From: Prevotellaceae bacterium UBA6858
Lineage (GTDB): Bacteria > Bacteroidota > Bacteroidia > Bacteroidales > Bacteroidaceae
Reading direction: 5' to 3'
Length of the DNA: 16,894 nucleotides
NCBI GenBank assembly: GCA_002451695.1
Contig: DKDC01000007.1
Location: 253 to 17,146, forward strand
Shown in pieces: positions 15,068 through 16,894 of the stretch. How positions within the stretch are numbered: the stretch's first letter is position 1; each line of letters opens with the position of its first letter. The position numbers and the translations under genes were made by a program. Under the pieces are notes generated by a model. The model was given only the letters and a program-made list of their open reading frames with translations. It made no database searches and was not told the origin of the DNA.

Positions 15068-16379
15068 TAGGAAAAGTGTCTCCGTGCATTCGGGAAAGGT
15101 TTCGCCGTGGGCGTGGATACCTTCGCTGTATTTCGCCGAAGGAATACCTTATGTCATTGTAATGACGCTTGCATTGGTGATGTTCAAGAATCTTGGCGTG
15201 AACAACGGCGATGCCGCGCTATATACAAGCTGGCTTTATCTGCCGTGGGTCATCAAGCCGTTTTGGAGTCCCCTTGTCGATTTGGTGAAAACCAAACGCT
15301 GGTGGATATGGTCGATGCAGATGCTGATAGGTGCGGGGCTTGCCGGTTTGGCTTTCACTCTAAGTGTAAGTGTTCACATACAGACATTGCTCGCGTTGTT
15401 CTGGCTGATAGCCTTTGCAAGTGCAACGCACGACATAGCGGCAGACGGATTTTACATGATAGCGCTAACAAGCCACGAACAGAGTTTGTTTGTGGGAATA
15501 CGCTCCACATTCTACCGCATCGCCACGATATTCGGGTCGGGGCTGCTTTTGGGACTTGCAGGATTGCTGGAACTCCGTACGCGCAGTGTGTCAATGGGCT
15601 GGAGCCTTATGTTTTACATAACGGCAGGTTTGTTTATCATGATATTCCTGTATCATAAATTCATACTTCCGCGCCCGTCAGGCGACAGGAAACTTTCCGG
15701 GGACACGCAGGTTACGTTCCTGTCAAGCGTAAGGGACTTCCTTAAGACGTTTGCCACTTTCTTCACAAAGAAGGCTGCGGTTATTTCGATACTCTTCATG
15801 TTGCTCTATCGATTGCCCGAAGCGTTGCTGGCAAAGGTGTGTCCGCTGTTTTTGCTCGACAAGACGTCGGCGGGAGGCATGGGGCTTACCACGGCGCAAC
15901 TTGGTTTCGCGCAGGGCACGGTTGGCGTTATAGGGCTTACCATAGGAGGAATACTTGGTGGCATTGCGGCTTCACGCGGCGGACTGAAGAAATGGCTTTG
16001 GCCCATGGTTGCCGCAATATCCATTCCCGATTCTGTGTATATTTATATGAGCTTCGCGGACAACGTGAGCTTTTCTTTGTTGAATGCCCTCATTTTCCTC
16101 GAGCAGTTCGGATACGGCTTCGGCTTCACCGCATATATGCTTTTTCTCATATATTATTCCCGTGGCGAGAGCAAGACCGCGCACTACGCCATATGCACGG
16201 CGTTTATGGCTTTGAGCATGATGATACCCGGACTTTTTGCCGGCTACCTTCAGATGAACCTCGGCTACAAGTCGTTCTTCATATTGACAATGGCTTTGTG
16301 TCTCGTAACTGTGGCGGTTTCTGCATTTATAAAGGTTGACCCGGATTTCGGCAAAAAGAATACGGAAGAAAAGGAATAA
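15060..16379 (+). CDS. ampG: AmpG-like muropeptide permease (MFS)
   Basis: This 439-residue inner-membrane protein has about twelve helices. The AmpG-type opening WIPSLYFAEGIPYVIVMTLA (residues 19-38) is followed by LYLPWVIKPFWSPLVD and the helix-4/5 stretch ATHDIAADGFYMIAL, which is diagnostic for the family, and GFGFTAYMLFLIYYS in the C-terminal half. AmpG imports GlcNAc-1,6-anhydro-MurNAc peptides from the periplasm with protons. The start overlaps the end of the SpoIID gene, and the gene is last in the operon, followed by two hairpins. E. coli AmpG is longer (14 helices). The exact substrate could also be MurNAc-containing saccharides without peptide. No nagZ, anmK, amiD or ldcA lies in the window. 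Confidence 0.88.
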   Translation: MCDRKSVSVHSGKVSPWAWIPSLYFAEGIPYVIVMTLALVMFKNLGVNNGDAALYTSWLYLPWVIKPFWSPLVDLVKTKRWWIWSMQMLIGAGLAGLAFTLSVSVHIQTLLALFWLIAFASATHDIAADGFYMIALTSHEQSLFVGIRSTFYRIATIFGSGLLLGLAGLLELRTRSVSMGWSLMFYITAGLFIMIFLYHKFILPRPSGDRKLSGDTQVTFLSSVRDFLKTFATFFTKKAAVISILFMLLYRLPEALLAKVCPLFLLDKTSAGGMGLTTAQLGFAQGTVGVIGLTIGGILGGIAASRGGLKKWLWPMVAAISIPDSVYIYMSFADNVSFSLLNALIFLEQFGYGFGFTAYMLFLIYYSRGESKTAHYAICTAFMALSMMIPGLFAGYLQMNLGYKSFFILTMALCLVTVAVSAFIKVDPDFGKKNTEEKE

Positions 16380-16390
16380 AAATGGCGTAG

Positions 16391-16410
16391 GCAAGTTGCT
16401 GCTAACTTGC
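16391..16410 (+). terminator. Hairpin directly after ampG
   Basis: GCAAGTT at 16391-16397 pairs with AACTTGC at 16404-16410 around a 6-base loop. There is no T run after it, so it may protect the 3' end or support the stronger hairpin downstream. Confidence 0.4.
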
Positions 16411-16435
16411 CGTTCAAAGGGCCTCATGAATATAG

Positions 16436-16470
16436 CAAATGCGGGCAGTCCGTAAGGATGCCCGCATTTG
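16436..16470. terminator. Strong hairpin terminator between ampG and the minus-strand RNA
   Basis: A perfect 12-bp stem pairs CAAATGCGGGCA (16436-16447) with TGCCCGCATTTG (16459-16470). It is extended by TCC/GGA after a bulged G and capped by GTAA, a GNRA-type tetraloop on the plus strand. TTTAT follows on the plus strand, a modest T run, so it probably ends the long operon. It also lies at the 3' side of the minus-strand RNA and may serve both. Confidence 0.65.
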
Positions 16471-16492
16471 TTTATGCCCAAAGAAAAAGGGC

Positions 16493-16663
16493 TGCCCTCC
16501 GTATTTTCTTGTAGGTATCGCCAAACACCCGAATATGCACACGGACAGGCAGACCCATTTGCATGAGCCGCTCCGTGCCTTGCATATTCTTTGCTGGAAT
16601 TTGGCGATTTCACAAGAAAAAGGCACTCTCTCTTTATTCCACAAAAACTCTGTCATCGTAATG
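16493..16663 (-). ncRNA. Candidate structured non-coding RNA, 6S-like long hairpin
   Basis: Four stems stack into one interrupted hairpin: 16504-16512 with 16612-16620 (9 bp), 16517-16525 with 16600-16608 (9 bp), 16531-16539 with 16581-16589 (9 bp), and 16540-16544 with 16573-16577 (5 bp). A closing element pairs TGCC(C)T at 16493-16498 with AGGCA at 16621-16625. All 32 core pairs are Watson-Crick. A large asymmetric internal loop (5 against 10 bases) lies between stems two and three. On the minus strand a TATATTTG box sits just upstream, so the RNA probably starts near 16663. The long hairpin with an internal bubble resembles 6S RNA, the RNA polymerase-binding regulator, but I could not align it to a known family. 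Open frames here (for example 16414-16656 minus) lack protein-like composition. Confidence 0.6.
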
Positions 16664-16669
16664 ACCTTG

Positions 16670-16677
16670 CAAATATA
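16670..16677 (-). promoter_or_regulatory. -7 box for the candidate ncRNA
   Basis: The minus strand reads TATATTTG, an exact TAnnTTTG match. It borders a 7-bp hairpin, ACGGCTT (16677-16683) with AAGCCGT (16694-16700), which could end a transcript arriving from the small ORF to the right. A -33 TTTG is not evident. Confidence 0.45.
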
Positions 16678-16691
16678 CGGCTTTTCGTGGA

Positions 16692-16880
16692 TTAAGCCGT
16701 GCTTCTTTGCGGGTTCTTTAAGACGTTAATCATCGATTTGTGTTCATGTTCATAATTCAATACGGCATTTCTTACCGCCTTGATATGTTTGGGGATGTTT
16801 CCGCAGGCTGTCGCTTTTACAAAAACCACGTCTGAAAAAAGAAAAACTATGTCCGATGTGGAAAAAACTACATCAGACAT
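16692..16880 (-). CDS. Possible small protein with repeat-derived N-terminus
   Basis: This is a weak candidate gene of 62 residues. The first ~23 residues are three copies of a 7-residue pattern, MSDVVFS, SDIVFL, SDVVFVK, encoded by the 21-bp DNA repeats. The rest (GNIPKHIKAVRNAVLNYEHE, then HKSMINVLKNPQRSTA) is a hydrophilic segment with plausible helical, protein-like composition. There is no clear ribosome binding site, and the frame could continue beyond the right edge. A hairpin overlaps the stop codon. I do not recognise a family. The repeats may be regulatory DNA that merely happens to stay open, in which case the gene would be shorter or absent. Confidence 0.25.
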   Translation of the reverse strand: MSDVVFSTSDIVFLFSDVVFVKATACGNIPKHIKAVRNAVLNYEHEHKSMINVLKNPQRSTA

Positions 16881-16894
16881 AATTCAAACTACAT
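16794..16894. repeat. 21-bp-period repeat cluster B, running off the right edge
   Basis: Units AAAAACCACGTCTGA (16821), AAAAACTATGTCCGA (16842), AAAAACTACATCAGA (16863) and the start of a fourth (CTACAT at 16889) repeat at exactly 21 bp. GATGTTTCCGC at 16794-16804 precedes them, as in cluster A at 4541. The 14-mer AAACTACATCAGAC (16865-16878) is identical to one in cluster A. The A-tracts recur every two helical turns, which favours curved DNA or a protein bound on one face. Confidence 0.7.

Noticed and set aside
16439..16729. Plus-strand frame of 96 codons after ampG
   Set aside because: It starts inside the terminator hairpin, runs through the structured RNA and has no ribosome binding site.
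481..16894. A tracrRNA or cas gene in the window
   Set aside because: By eye I found no second copy of the repeat segment TTTCAGCTAATC outside the array and no Cas-like protein. A tracrRNA search would need a computed alignment.

Overview
The window looks like chromosomal DNA of a Bacteroidales bacterium, probably Prevotella-like. Three things point there. TAnnTTTG promoter boxes, the Bacteroidetes -7 element, sit at several gene starts. Many genes lack a clear Shine-Dalgarno sequence. Several proteins belong to families typical of Bacteroidetes: a DivIC-like protein, a DUF4922 protein and a Tat-exported dipeptide epimerase. The genus is inference; no rRNA or marker search was possible.

Left edge (1-480): the end of a CRISPR array with identical 47-bp repeats and 29-30-bp spacers, of the type II-C kind seen in Bacteroidetes. 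It has no cas genes in the window and is cut by the left edge. Each repeat carries a -33/-7 promoter on the minus strand, which fixes the likely crRNA strand. A small unknown membrane protein gene (490-957, minus) stops 9 bp before the last repeat.

1220-3802 (+): a Tat-exported L-Ala-D/L-Glu epimerase followed by a ThrE-family exporter, closed by a strong hairpin terminator shared with a convergent flavin reductase gene (3874-4446, minus). A 0.5-kb divergent region follows. It holds a 21-bp-period repeat cluster, a predicted promoter and a leader hairpin, then an SLC13/RCK_C transporter and a small FMN-binding protein with a flavinylation motif (4953-7223, +).

7327-16379 (+): ten tightly packed genes, probably one long operon: DivIC/FtsB-like, a small membrane protein, QueC, QueF, Ffh, FolD, a two-part GT2 glycosyltransferase, a DUF4922 GalT/HIT-like protein, a SpoIID/LytB protein without signal peptide, and an AmpG-like permease. 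The last four overlap or nearly touch and look like a muropeptide uptake and processing module. Together with the epimerase at 1220 they make cell-wall turnover the main theme of the window.

Right edge (16380-16894): two hairpins after ampG, then a strongly structured candidate non-coding RNA on the minus strand (about 16493-16663) with its own -7 box. The long, interrupted hairpin resembles 6S RNA in outline. Beyond it lies a possible small ORF whose N-terminus is built from the same 21-bp repeat family seen at 4541-4633.
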